A DNA stretch of 64,000 nt from Liolophura sinensis (lineage: Eukaryota; Mollusca; Polyplacophora; Chitonida; Chitonidae): assembly GCF_032854445.1 (NCBI RefSeq), contig NC_088303.1, forward strand, positions 4,101,501-4,165,500, written 5' to 3'. This document shows, in pieces, positions 27,601 to 42,600 of the stretch. Position numbers and translations under genes: made by a program. Positions within the stretch are counted from its first letter, which is position 1. Each line of letters opens with the position of its first letter. The notes beneath the pieces are model-generated. The model searched no databases. It saw only the letters and a list, made by a program, of their open reading frames with translations, and was not told the origin of the DNA.

Positions 27601-30600
27601 CAGCCCTGTGTCCACCTTGTAAGTTACGTTCAAAAAGTAAGGCATTGCATCCTTATTCAATTTCAAGAAGCATTTTTTATTACAGACTCTGTCTTCCGTT
27701 GTGAAGGTCACGAACATGACACTCAGTCTACGTATGTTTTCACAAGACAGTGTAGGAGTTTTATAATTTAGTCCTCTGATCATATCTTCAATTTCCAAGG
27801 AAACTTGTGCACCTAATATCAGTACTTTATCTAAAATGGATGCAGAAAAAATATAAAAGTGGAACTGACATTTTGAGACGTTATACTTCAGAACCTTGGC
27901 TAATTACCTGATCTGGAGGATCATGATGAACCGAGTCAACAACTTACCTGAGAAGTACCGAAGTGTGAAGAAGGAATACAACAAGGTGAAGTACTAAGCA
28001 TACATATATCTCTGTTGCGTAAAAAACTCCTTCATAAACATGTTCCAGCACTAACTCAACAAAAATATTGAGGGAAAAATTGAAGGAGCAGTTTGCTCTC
28101 GATGTTGAATGATTTTACATAAATTCCCAAACAGGCTGGATGTTTGAATATAACTCTCTGCTTTGTGAACTACCTTGTGAGCTGCAATGGTTTCCTCCCA
28201 GTTCTGTTGCAAGTAATTTCACCACTGCCATAGAAATAAAACAAATTTGTCATAAAACTCTTACATACATGTATTAGTAATCATCAGGACATACAAGGTG
28301 TGGATTCAAGTGAAAAATTCTTCAGCATGGTGTTAAACAGCAAGAAAAAAAATAAATAAAAACACTGATCAAAGAAATAAATATTCATTTTGTATTGTAG
28401 GTGATATTTGGTTCAAAAGCTGAGCGTGCGAGATGGAGAGACTGTGTCACATTTGTGAATGACAACATGGGCAATGCTGTGGGCAGACTATTTATTGAGG
28501 AACACTTTGATGAAGGCGCCAAGCACAGTGTAAGATACATGATATAATGGCCAGACCACTTTGCTATCCAAAAGCCTAGAATATAATGTAATATTCTGTT
28601 TGGGGTAGGTGTCTGTAAAGTAGACAGGTTGTTTCTCCAACATTTTCCAGTTTAAATATTATGCATTGTTAATTTTTGTCATTGATGACAAACTTGATGT
28701 ATGTGTAAGTACCGTGATGAAATATAATCAAATGTGGAGTAAACCAGTGATGAAATAAATCAGATTTATTATTTATACATCAGTGAAATCTCAGTATTTC
28801 CTTCCCTGTTAAAAATGATATCTCCACTAGTTAGATGTCACTGTTGTAATTATATCTTGCTACTACACTGCTGGAGACCTTGACCCTTCGTGGACCGCAT
28901 CACAAGGCCGTGCACTTCCGCGCAATATAGAGTTTGCCAAAAAAAAGGGGTAGAAATTCTTCATGTGCTTAATTTAGGTAAATACCTATATTGCATTAGC
29001 ATGAAGCACCTTTGTAGGATGTATAAGTACTCACAGACAGCGTTTAAAACTGTAAAAAGGTTTTGTGAGTGCACACCTGAACGAAATTGCTGCGCGTATG
29101 AACAGAATCAGAAATACGACGAAGATGGCACATTGCTTATATTTTTCACGGATGTAACTGATAAACTGATACGCATTTATACACACGTAGAGAAAATGTC
29201 AGGATATAAATAATAAATAGAATATTGCACAGTGAAGGTTGAATACCATAAATATTGTTCTTGTGAAAGTTTGAAATGATAACCCACGAGACGCGAAGCA
29301 TCCACCTTTCACTCAAACAACATTTATTGTATTCAACCTTCGCTGTGCAATATCTTCTATGTATTAAATTTTGAACTTGAGTAGTAGTTCCGAAAGTTTA
29401 ACACCACAGAGATATACCTGTATACCTGTTCATGTGTATGTATAAACATGACTTTATTTCAACACCACCCAGGAGTCTCTCACCAATGCGGTCGCTGTGA
29501 GTTCAAATCCAGCTCATGCTGGCTTCCTCTCCGGCCGTACGTGGGAAGGTCTGTCAGCAACCTGCGGATGGTCATGGGTTCCCCCGGGCTCTGCCCGGTT
29601 TCCACACACAAAACCATGAAATATTCTTGAGTACAGCGTAAAACACCATTCAAAAAAATAAATAAATAAATTCTTTCAACACCTGACGCATTTAATATTT
29701 TTACTACATGTTCAGGCTTTGGATATGATAGCCCACATTCGACACTCATTCTACGAGCTGCTGGAAGAAGTGACATGGATGAATGATGAAACTAGGCGTG
29801 TTGCTAAAGATAAGGTAGGTAACAAAATGGAAAATTTCTCTGAGAGGAAAATGATGCATGCATGTAGATGAATGATGAAACTATAATATTGAGGTGTTGC
29901 TAAAGATAAAGTAGGCAGCAAACTTGTATCTTGCTTTTTTTTCCGGATGGTTTTGTAATATCTTAAAAAAAAAAAGTAAAATAATGTTGTGTTTACTTGT
30001 ATGTGGAGACTGTGTACATGCTGAATGAAATGATTGTTGATTAGCATGTTAATTAGTGTTAATTAGTGTTAATTAATAAGAATTTTTCACTTTTTTCTGA
30101 GTACTCAGATTAAACCACCAACTTTCATCAGTTACCTGCAAACCCAAGACCTGATAGCTGAATTCTGATTTAAAGACAGCGGCTGTGTTTACATTTACCC
30201 ACCACCTGCCACACTAATGGTTGGCAGACATTGAGTTGAACAGGGTGCCTCCGCCAGTAAACTCCTACAACTTCACTGTTGTAGAACAAAAAATATTCTG
30301 GCCAATCCAGGAAATTAGCTACAAGACAAGGACAAATGTCCTGCATGCAGAAGTACTCAGCAGGGAGAAGGTGTTTGGTACATGACAAAACTACCATGTA
30401 AATAACATTGTAACATTTTGTAATATGATCAGTAGCTAGAGGATTTGCCATCATGTTTTTAACCAGATGAAAAATTATTTTCAGGCTTGCCAGAGTATTT
30501 ATTTATTTGATTGATGTTATACGCCGTACTCAAGATCTTGCTGCAGTACAATGTATTTGTAGAGTAAAACACCATTCAAATAAACAGAACTATGGGTAAA

Positions 30601-33600
30601 TGTGTTCTTTATTCTCATATTCTTATGACTTCAGTGCTTTTGTTGTAGGCTGAAGCCATATCTGAGAAAATTGGCTTTCCAGAGTATATCAAGAACAACA
30701 CAGCGTTGGATTATGACTTTGGAGATGTAAGAAATTTAGAATACTTGTACATGTTGTCTGTGTGAGATCGCAAGGAGTAATGGTGTAAATGAAAATCACA
30801 TACTTTTCTTGAAGAAGGATCAGGAGATTGTTACATTTTTATAGCAATCCACAATAATGAAAGCTTAACATCCATGCAACCTAACAGTGGGGTTGCTATA
30901 CTCTTTATCCAGGTTTTATCTGCAACTTTATATTGTGAACAGTTTGAACTTGGCTGATATTGTCATACTACAGCACAGAAACAGTGCTTTAAACTTTATT
31001 GATTTGATGCATATATTTAAAAGTTTGGATTGCAGCTTTTTCGCTAGAGTCTGAATCTGCCATGTAGGTACATGTAATTGGGCAACATGCCCAGAAACTG
31101 AAATGTTTTATTCTGAGAATATCAAGGGTGATACCTTTGTTTGCTTAGAATTATTCAACATGTATTTTTTCAAAAAGTTAGTAATTTGATTGTGTTTGAA
31201 TAGAAATAAACTTTGATTCTAAAGGCTACCTGATTTCCAGACTGACCACTTGGGCTGATACCTATATAACTATACCAGTACTTTGAAGCCATTTTTTCCC
31301 CACCAAAAACAAGGTTGAGAATTGTTTTTTTGGCACAGTTGTTTGTCATTACACATATGTTAAACTCAATCTTAAGACTGTTTCAAGTCTGTACTCCTCT
31401 ATTTTCTACTTCTACTTTGCTTCCAGTTGGAATTTGATCCGAATAAATACTTTGAAAATATTCTGGCAAATATCAAAAGCATGGCTCTTAATAATCTGAA
31501 GAAACTACGAGAACCAGTGGACAGAACCCGGTAAGTTGTTATGGCAACCATCTCTGAGGTTAATTTCACCAAAAGTTGTGTTAATCACTGTTAAAGATGA
31601 CAGCTATCCTATATCTGATGTATTCATGAGTTTGTCAGTAAACCCTAATCAACTTAATACCTGTAATACATGTGCATGGAAACTCAGACCATTCTGGCTT
31701 TCTTCCAGTAAGATTTTGGGTTCAATCCTCACTTCTGTTCTCTAGCTTCAATTCCCTCTCCTGTTCTCTAAGTTCAATCCCCACTCCTGTTCTCTAGCTT
31801 CAATCCCCACTCCTGTTCTGTAGGTTCTATCCCCACTCCTGTTTTGTAGGTTCAATTCCCTCTCCTGTTCTCTAAGTTCAATCCCCACTCCTGTTCTCTA
31901 GCTTCAATCCCCACTCCTGTTCTGTAGGTTCTATCCCCACTCCTGTTTTGTAGGTTCAATCCCCACTCCCGTTCTCTAGGTTCAATCCCCACTCCTGTTC
32001 TGTAGGTTAAAACCCAGTCCTGTTCTCTAGGTTCAGTCCCCACTCCTGTTCTCTATGTTCAATCCCCACTTCTGTTCTGTAGGTTCAATCCCCACTCCTG
32101 TTCTCTACGTTCAACCCCAGTCCTGTTCTCTAGGTTCAATCCCCACTCCTGTTCTCTAGGTTCAGTCCCCACTCCTGTTCTCTACGTTCAATCCCGACTT
32201 CTGTTCTGTAGGTTCAATCCCCACTCCCGTTCTCTACGTTCAACCCCAGTCCTGTTCTCTAGGTTCAATTCCCACTCCTGTTCTCTAGGTTCAACCCCAA
32301 TCCTGTTCTCTAGGTTCAATTCCCACTCCCGTTCTTTAGGTTCAATCCCTACTCCTGTTCTTTAGGTTCAACCCCAATCCTATTCTCTAGCTTCAGTCCC
32401 CACTCCTGTTCTCTAGATTCAATCCCCACTTCTGTTCTCTAGCTTCAATCCCCACTCCTGTTCTCTAAGTTCAATCCCCACTCCTGTTCTCTAGCTTCAA
32501 TCCCCACTCATGCTCTCTAGGTTCTATCCCCACTCCTGTTCTCTAGGTTCTATCACCACTCCTGTTCTCTAGGTTCAATCCCCACTCCTGTTCTGTAGTT
32601 TCAACCCCAATCCTGTTCTCTAGGTTCAGTCCCCACTCCTGTTCAATCCTGTTCTCTAGGTTCAGTCCCCACTCCTGTTCTCTAGGTTCAATCCCCACTC
32701 CTGTTCTCTAGGTTGAACCCCACTCCTGTTCTGTAGGTTCAATCCCCACTCCTGTTCTCTAGGCTCAATCCCCACTCCTGTTCTGTAGGTTCAACCCCAA
32801 TCCTGTTCTCTAGGTTCAGTCCCCACTCCTGTTCAATCCTGTTCTCTAGGTTCAGTCCCCACTCCTGTACAATCCTGTTCTCTAGGTTCAGTCCCCACTC
32901 CTGTTCTCTACGTTCAACCCCAGTCCTGTTCTCTAGGTTGAACCCCACTCCTGTTCTGTAGGTTCAATCCCCTCTCCTGTTCTGTAGGCTCAATCCCCAC
33001 TCCTGTTCTGTAGGTTCAACCCCAATCCTGTTCTCTAGGTTCAACCCCAATCCTGTTCTCTATGTTCAATCCCCACTCCTGTTCTATAGGTTCAATCCCC
33101 ACTCCTATTCTCTAGCTTCAACCCCAATCCTGTTCTCTGGGTTCAATCCCCTCTCCTGTTCTCTAGGTTCAACCCCAATCCTGTTCCCTAGGTTCAATCC
33201 CCACTCCCGTTCTTTAGGTTCAATCCCCACTCCTGTTCTCTAGGCTCAATCCCCACTCCTGTTCTCTAGGTTCAACCCCAATCTTGTTCTCTAGGTTCAA
33301 CCCCAAACCTGTTCTCTATGTTCAATCCCCACTCCTGTTCTATAGGTTCAATCCCCACTCCTGTTTTCTTTGTTCAGTCCTCACTTCTGTTCTCTAGGTT
33401 CAATCCCCACTCCTGTTTTCTGGGTTCAATCCTCATTTCTGTTCTCTAGGTTCAATCCCCTCTCCTGTTATCTAGGTTCAATCCCCACTCCTGTTCTCTA
33501 GGTTCAATCCCCACTCCTGTTCTCCAGGTTCATGCCCACTCCTGTTCTCTAGATTCAGCTGCAGCTTTGTGTCAGGAAGTTTGGACAGGCTGAGTGCATG

Positions 33601-36600
33601 ATACCCCAGTATCTATCTGCCTTCTTCAAACAATAAACCTCACTATGATCATAGAGCAGAAATATTTCTCGAAATGGTTTAAAATACCAACAAAGTAGAC
33701 ATCAGTGAATTTTAATTAGCGACCATTTGGACCTGTATGATATGCATGGTCAATGATTTATTTATTCATTTGATTGGTGTTTTACGCCGTACTGAAGAAT
33801 ATTTCACTTATGTGACGGCGGCCAGCATTATTGTGGGAGGAAACTGGGGGAACCCACGACCATCCACAGGTTGCTGGCTGACCTTCCCACATACGGACGG
33901 AGAGGAAGCCTATGGTCAATGAAGTTTAGTAAGTCGGCAAATGGGCCTGTATGGTATGCATGGTCAGTGAAGGTCAATGAGGCACATTTTGCCTGATTCT
34001 GAGGGTCCCGTTGATCATAGAAATTGTTTGCAATGGAGGATGATATCTGGCTGAAAAAATGTACAGCACAAGAAGTAATATTGCGACATTTATTTTCCTC
34101 AAAAAAAGCACTTTTGGTGTCAACAGTTTCGGTCTTTTTGTGTGAATCCATTACGGTATATTTGAGTGACATCCATAATCCTGGTAATCCTAGTATTGTA
34201 TTAAGGCCGTTCCCATCAGCTGTGTGTACATACATAATTATTTGTTTTTCAGATGGTCAACAACCCCAGCCGTGGTAAATGCCTTCTATAGCTCACCAAA
34301 AAATCAGATCAGTAAGTGTACCTATTTTGTATCACTTCCCCTTCAAAGGAAAGAAAGCTTAAAAATGAAGTAAGGCACGTCAGATGCACAGCTGAAAACT
34401 AGGTAACAAAGTACTTTTATGGTCGTATACCTTCCAACAGGCAGTATGGTCATGTACCTTCTCACTGGCAGTAGGGTCATATGCCTTCCCATTGGCAGGA
34501 GGGTCATGTACCTTCCCACTGACAGAATGGTCATGCACCCGTACCTTCCCACTGGCAGAATAGTCATGTACCATACCACTGGCAGTATGGTCATGTACCT
34601 TCTCACTGACAGAATGGTCATGCACCCGTACCTTCCCACTGGCAGTATGGTCATGTACCATACCACTGGCAGTATGGTCATGTACCATACCACTGGCAGA
34701 ATGGTCATGTACCTGTACCTTCCCACTGGCAGAATAATCGTGTACCCATTCCTTCCCACTGGCAGTAGGGTCATGTACCATACCACTGGCGATATGGTCA
34801 TATACCTTCCGACTGACAGTATGGTAAGGTACCTTACCACTGGCAGTATGGTCATGTGCCTTCCCACCGGCTGTAAGGTCATGTACCTTCCCACTGGCAA
34901 TATGGTCATATACCTTCCCACTGGCAGTAAGATCATGTACCTTCTCACTGGCAGTAGGGTCATGTACCTTCCCACTGGCAATATGGTCATATACCTTCTC
35001 ACTGGCAGTATGGTCATGTACCATACCACTGGCAGTATGGTCATATACCTTCCCACTGGCAGTAAGATCATGTACCTTCTCACTGGCAGTAGGGTCATGT
35101 ACCTTCCCACTATCAGTATGGTCATGGATTTTCCCACTGGCAGTACGATCATTTACCTTCTCACTGGCAGTAGGGTCATGTACCTTCCCACTATCAGTAT
35201 GGTCATGGACCTTCCCACTGGCAGTAAGATCATGTACCTTCTCACTGGCAATAGGGTCATGTACCTTCCCACTGGTAGTATGGTCATGTACCTTCCCACT
35301 GGTAGTATGGTCTGTAAAGCCCACCTTACATTTTAAATATCTTTCTGCATTTAATTCAGAGGGAAAAAATTTTTAAAAATATAAGTAGATATATGTAGAG
35401 CTATTTTGAGTTTTTGGTGGAATTTCTCCTGATGCTCAAATCAGTTTTAAGCAATCTTTTCCATTCAAGTTACACACAGCCACTTTGACATTTATGTAAT
35501 ATTATATGTACATGTAATAAATGTACATGTAATAAATGTAGACAGGATGTAGAACTACACAAGCCATGGATGTATACAGTAATCTACATGTGTACAATAA
35601 AGCAATGTGCATTTACTACCTAAACGTAAACGTTCAGACAGTTTGTAGTATGGTTTAACAGAGTTGTCTCCACACATTATTAGCACTTACATGCTTATAT
35701 ATCAGAACAGCTACGTACAGGGCTTAACATTTCAGAAGAGTTGCTCCGCAGGTAGTTGTCTTGTCATTCTAATTAGTAAATTATCTGTTCATTTTTTTTT
35801 TTTTTGACAGTGTTTCCAGCTGGCATTCTTCAGCCTCCGTTTTACAGTAAAGGTTATCCCAAGTGAGTACTGTCAACTTCTGTTGAAGTCCATAAGTTTT
35901 TTTTTCTTTTGTTATTCTGTCACATCCTGTGAACATGTTTATTGACACACTTTTTATGACACACCTTTATTGACACACCTTTTATGATACAGCTTTTTAA
36001 TTTCGGATCCCTTCAATTAGTCTAATTTGGGCTAAATATTTTGAGATACTAGTATGAAGAAACCTGAACTTCCTGCCATATACAATGACTTTTAGAGTCA
36101 AAGTTGCATATGTTGCCATGATATCCCTGAAATATTGCCATGATACCCCTAAAATATTGCCATGATATCCCTGAAATATTGCCATGATACCCCTGAAATG
36201 TTGCCACGATACCCTGAAATATTGCCATGATATCCCTAAAATATTGCCATGATACCCCTGAAATATTGCCATGATACCCCTGAAATGTTGCCGATGTGGC
36301 ATTAAGCCATAATCATTTCTTCAATATTGCATAGTCTTTGTATGGTCAGGGCACATGAGTTTTCTCAATAATTTAAGCTGAATTTATCAGGCAATATTCC
36401 TCATAAAGGTTTTTTTTTTATTTTGAAGGGTCTGCTGTTTGGGCACCCATGAAAATATTCATGTATTTCACCCTGCAGGTATCCATATTGTGTCATTTTA
36501 GTCATCAAGAACAGCACTGTTTCATGATTTTCCCCTTTTGGTAACACCTCGTCTTTCAATCTGTCACACATTAGGTCTCTAACTCTTTTCCATAACAGTT

Positions 36601-39600
36601 TATTCTATTGAATTCAAACTTGGTACGTCTTTGTCATGACAGGATACAGAACAGCGTCGAGCTTTTGTCAATTTTTGGCATAATTATTGTGATTTAAGTT
36701 CTGTTTTTGACTTTACAGTTTTCGGTGAAAATTGAGAATTTGGTGTTTGGCTTCATAATGATATGTTACAGGTCAAATTGAAGTTTTCTGCTCTGTCATC
36801 CATTTTCAACAATATTGGGGTCATTTTCATCATGTTTAAAAATGAACAATTTCTGTGACTTTCATTTATATTCCCCTAGTGGTACTTCTCATCTGTCCAT
36901 CAGTCCATCAGAAAACAGTTTTCTGGACTTCATCTCATACTTTTTTTCATTCTGGTTTGTTACCTTCTAGCAATATTTTGCTGGATCTTTCTATGTGTTT
37001 TGTTGTTGTTGTGGTTTGGGGTTTGTCATGGCTAGCTCTTTACTTAATATAAGTCCCAGTGTAATGATTTTTTTTTTGTTCAGTTTTCAATACATTGATA
37101 TTAAATAGACCTCTTGATTTAGGGTGTATGTGAATATTTTTTTTCACAGAGTGTTTTAAGCATATACTTTATCATTTCAGCATTGAGTTTAGCAAAAGTT
37201 GTGGAGGTGAAATTACATGTCAGTACTTCAGTGTTTTTGGGGAGAGCGGGAGGGAAGTTGTGGAGGTGAAATTACATGTCAGTACTTCAGTGTTTTTGGG
37301 GAGAGCGGGAGGGAAGTTGTGGAGGTGAAGTTACATGTCAGTACTTCAGTGTTTTGGGGGAGAGCAGGAGGGAAGTTGTGGAGGTGAAATTACGTGTCAG
37401 TACTTCAGTGTTTTTGGGGAGAGCGGGAGGGAAGTTGTGGAGGTGAAATTACATGTCAGTACTTCAGTGTTTTTGGGGAGAGCGGGAGGGAAGTTGTGGA
37501 GGTGAAATTACGTGTCAGTACTTCAGTGTTTTTGGGGAGAGCGGGAGGGAAGTTGTGGAGGTGAAATTACGTGTCAGTACTTCAGTGTTTTGGGGGAGAG
37601 CGGGAGGGAAGTTGTGGAGGTGAAATTACATGTCAGCACTTCAGCGTTTTTGGGGAGAGTGGGAGGGAAGTTGTGGAGGTGAAATTATGTGTCAGTACTT
37701 CAGTGTTTTTGAGGAGAGCGGGAGGGAAGTTGTGGAGGTGAAATTACATGTCAGTACTTCAGTGTTTTTGGGGAGAGCGCGAGGGAAGTTTTGGAGCTGT
37801 AGTTGTCAAGGTCAGCTGTTACATGTCAGTACTTCAGTGTTTTGGGGGAGAGCAGGAGGGAAGTTGTGGAGGTGAAGTTACATGTCAGTACTTCAGTGTT
37901 TTTGGGGAGAGCGGGAGGGAAGTTGTGGAGGTGAAATTACGTGTCAGTACTTCAGTGTTTTTGGGGAGAGCGGGAGGGAAGTTGTGGAGGTGAAATTACA
38001 TGTCAGTACTTCAGTGTTTTGAGGGAGAGCGGGAGGGAAGTTGTGGAGGTGAAATTACATGTCAGTACTTCAGTGTTTTTGGGGAGAGCGGGAGGGAAGT
38101 TGTGGAGGTGAAATTACATGTCAGTACTTCAGTGTTTTTGGGGAGAGTGGGAGGGAAGTTGTGGAGGTGAAATTACATGTCAGTACTTCAGTGCTTTTGG
38201 GGAGAGCGGGAGGGAAGTTGTGGAGGTGAAATTATGTGTCAGTACTTCAGTGTTTTTGGGGAGAGCGGGAGGGAAGTTGTGGAGGTGAAATTACATGTCA
38301 GTACTTCAGTGTTTTGGGGGAGAGCGGGAGGGAAGTTGTGTGGGTGAAATTACATGTCAGTACTTCAGTGTTTTTGGGGAGAGCGGGAGGGAAGTTGTGG
38401 AGGTGTAGGTGTCAAGGTCAGCTGTTACATGTCAGTACTTCAGTGTTTTGGGGGAGAGCAGGAGGGAAGTTGTGGAGGTGAAATTACATGTCAGTACTTC
38501 AGTGTTTTGGGGAGAGCGGGAGGGAAGTTGTGGAGGTGAAATTACATGTCAGTACTTCAGTGTTTTTGGGGAGAGCGGGAGGGAAGTTGTGGAGGTGTAG
38601 GTGTCAAGGTCAGCTGTTACATGTCAGTACTTCAGTGTTTTGAGGGAGAGCGGGAGGGAAGTTGTGGAGGTGAAATTTCATGTCAGTACTTCAGTGTTTT
38701 TGGGGAGAGCGGGGGGGAAGTTGTGGAGGTGTAGGTGTCAAGGTCAGCTGTTACATGTCAGTACTTCAGTGTTTTTGGGGAGAGTGGGAGGGGAGTTGTG
38801 GAGGTGAAATTACATGTCAGTACTTCACTTTGTTTTGGGGGAGAGCGGGGGGAGGGGGGGAGTTGTGGAGGTGAAATTACATGTCAGTACACTTCAGTGT
38901 TTTTGGGGAGACAAGTGGGGAAGTTGTGGAGGTGTAGGTGTCAAGGTCAGCTATTCAATGACATGAGTCCCAGAGTAGGGTGTGTTATGTTTTACTTTTC
39001 AGTACATCATCTTGATTTCCATTTTTACTTTTCAGTACATCATCTTGATTTCCATTTTTACTTTTCAGTACATCATCTTGATTCCCATTTTTACTTTTCA
39101 GTACATCATTTTGATCCCCATTTTTACTTTTCAGTACATCATCTTGATTCCCATTTTGACTTTTCAGTACATCATCTTGATTCCCATTTTTACTTTTCAG
39201 TACATTATTTTGATTCCCATTTTTACTTTTCAGTACATCATTTTGATCCCCATTTTTACTTTTCAGTACATCATCTTGATTCCCATTTTTACTTTTCAGT
39301 ACATTATTTTGATTCCCATTTTTAGTTTTAAGTACATTATCCTGTTTCCCATTTTTGTTTTCCGTACATCATCTTGATTCCTGTTTTTACTTTTCAGTAC
39401 ATCATCTTGATTCCCATTTTTACTTTTCAATACATCATCTTGATTCCCATTTTTACTTTTCAGTACATCATCTTGATCCCCATTTTTACTTTTCAGTACA
39501 TCATCTTGATCCCCATTTTTACTTTTCAGTACATCATCTTGATTCCAATTTTTAATTTAAGTACCTTATTTTGATTCCCATTTTTACTTTTCAGTACATC

Positions 39601-42600
39601 ATCTTGATTCCCATTTTTACTTTTCAGTACATCATCTTGATTTCCATTTTTACTTTTCAGTACATCATTTTGATTCCCATATTTACTTTTCAGTACATCA
39701 TCTTGATTTCCATTTTTACTTTTCAGTACATCATCTTGATTTCCATTTTTACTTTTCAGTACATCATCTTGATTTCCATTTTTACTTTTCAGTACATCAT
39801 CTTGATTCCCATTTTGACTTTTCAGTACATCATCTTGATTCCCATTTTGACTTTTCAGTACATCATTTTGATTCCCATTTTAACTTTTCAGTACATCATC
39901 TTGATTTCCATTTTTACTTTTCAGTACATCATCTTGATTCCCATTTTGACTTTTCAGTACATCATCTTGATTTCCATTTTTACTTTTCAGTACATCATCT
40001 TGATTCCCATTTTTAGTTTAAGTACATCATCTTGATTCCCATTTTGACTTTTCAGTACATCATTTTGATTCCCATTTTTACTTTTCAGTACATCATCTTG
40101 ATTCCCATTTTTGTTTTCAGTACATCATCTTGATTCCCATTTTTACTTTTCAGTACATCGTCTTGATCCCCATTTTTACCTTTAAGTACATCATCTTGAT
40201 TCCAATTTTTAGTTTAAGTACCTTATTTTGATTCCCATTTTGACTTTTCAGTACATCATCTTGATTCCCATTTTGACTTTTCAGTACATCATCTTGATTC
40301 CAATTTTTACTTTTCAGTACATCATTTTGATTCCCATTTTTACTTTTCAGTACATCATTTTGATCCCCATTTTGACTTTTCAGTACATCATCTTGATTCC
40401 CATTTTTACTTTTCAGTACATCATTTTGATTCCCATTTTTACTTTTTAGTACATCATTTTGATCCCCATTTTTTACTTTTCAGTACATCATTTTGATTCC
40501 CATTTTAACCTTTCAGTACATCATCTTGATCCCCATTTTTAGTTTTAAGTACATCATCTTGATTCCCATTATATTTTTCAGTACATCATTTTGATTCCCA
40601 TATTTACTTTTCAGTACATCATCTTGATTCCCATTTTTACTTTTCAGTACATCATCTTGATTTCCATTTTTACTTTTCAGTACATCATCTTGATTCCCAT
40701 TTTGACTTTTCAGTACATCATCTTGATTCCCATTTTGACTTTTCAGTACATCATTTTGATTCCCATTTTAACTTTTCAGTACATCATCTTGATTTCCATT
40801 TTAACTTTTCAGTACATCATCTTGATTCCCATTTTGACTTTTCAGTACATCATCTTGATTTCCAATTTTTAGTTTAAGTACCTTATTTTGATTCCCATTT
40901 TGACTTTTCAGTACATCATCTTGATTCCCATTTTTACTTTTCAATACATCATCTTGATTCCCATTTTTACTTTTCAATACATCATCTTGATTCCCATTTT
41001 TACTTTTCAGTACATCATTTTGATTACCATTTTTACTTTTCAGTACATCATTTTGATTCCCATTTTTACTTTTCAGTACATCATTTTGATCCCCATTTTT
41101 TACTTTTCAGTACATCATTTTGATTCCCATTTTGACTTTTCAGTACATCATCTTGATTCCCATTTTGACTTTTCAGTACATCATCTTGATTCCCATTTTT
41201 ACTTTTCAGTACATCATTTTGATCCCCATTTTTACTTTTCAGTACATCATCTTGATTCCCATTTTTACTTTTCAGTACATCATTTTGATTCCCATTTTTA
41301 CTTTTCAGTACATCATTTTGATCCCCATTTTTACTTTTCAGTACATCATCTTGATTTCCATTTTTACTTTTCAGTACATCATTTTGATTCCCATATTTAC
41401 TTTTCAGTACATCATCTTGATTCCCATTTTTACTTTTCAGTACATTATCTTGATTTCCATTTTTACTTTTCAGTACATAGGGTCCCTTAATTCTGAGATT
41501 GTAGATGAATTAATTTGTCTTCTTCCTTGAAGAGTAAATGCCATCATTTTAGAATATCAAGCATTTAGTTAATCAAAGCTAATGTTGAGGTGTCAATCAA
41601 AGTACATGCTGCTTCTTTAATATATCAAAAGCACCTTGCATCTGTGAACCACTCTATTCCATCAATCATTCACTCTATCATCAGGTCATTGAGTTACGGG
41701 GGCATAGGAGCTGTCATAGGTCACGAGATAACTCATGGCTTTGATGATCAAGGTTTGTTTTCTCCCCTGGTCTGAATTTCATCTCATCGTGTCATTTTTC
41801 ATTTACTACTAACCAATCATTTCTAACCTCAGCACTTATTAACCATCATTTGATGTATACATACCTTATCTCTTGAACCTGTTCACATGTGGAAGAAGAA
41901 CTGCAATTTATTGACTTTAATCTTTGGATTCTGGTGATAATTTATTGTTACATTTGTCAACACAAGGGCATCGTAGAAATTTTTTTTCAGGATAGGAAGA
42001 GAAATGCTCTTTAAATATGTTTTAAACAACACTAGAAGAACAAGTGCAAAGTGAAGAAATAAGGTACATCTAGTTCTAACAAGTTTTGACAATGGCAGTC
42101 AAACATGCGTGAAGTGAAGAAATAGGGTATGTCTACATGTATTGACAATGCCAGTTGAACATGCGTAATGTGAAGAAATTGGGTATGTCTACATGTATTG
42201 TCAATGCCAGTTGAACATACGTAATGGGAAGAAACTGGGTATGTCTACATGTATTGTCAATGCCAGGTGAACATACGTAATGTGAAGAAATTGGATATGT
42301 CTACATGTAACCCTAACATGCATTGTCTTAATAATAACTCTACCCTAGCTACATGTACCTGTATGATGGTAGTTTTGTCATGTGTATGCTTTCTTAATCA
42401 GCTTGATGATGTTATGTATGAAGTGCTTTTCAGTGCCCTTTAAATACATACCTCAGCAATATTTTGGCTTATATTTTCAGGTATATTGTAATCATTTACT
42501 CTCCTCACCTGTAATTGTATAGACAGGTATTTCCTGTGTCTCAGCTATTCCTAGGGTTTTTGAGGGTAAAACATGATCAGCAGTAGCTCTTGGGGCCTTA

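Noticed and set aside
34343-35336. Open frames of 269-314 residues on both strands
   Set aside because: They arise from a 27-base minisatellite with a period divisible by three. Both strands are open at once, which fits repeat structure and not coding.
38982-41530. Many hydrophobic open frames (repeating [10 protein letters not shown]), as if a multi-pass membrane protein
   Set aside because: They are translations of the 33-base intronic array in the plus strand and shift frame between segments; no gene structure surrounds them.
42249-42443. Possible extra exon between the two zinc-site exons
   Set aside because: It overlaps the 55-base repeats, and no M13 segment is missing at this place.
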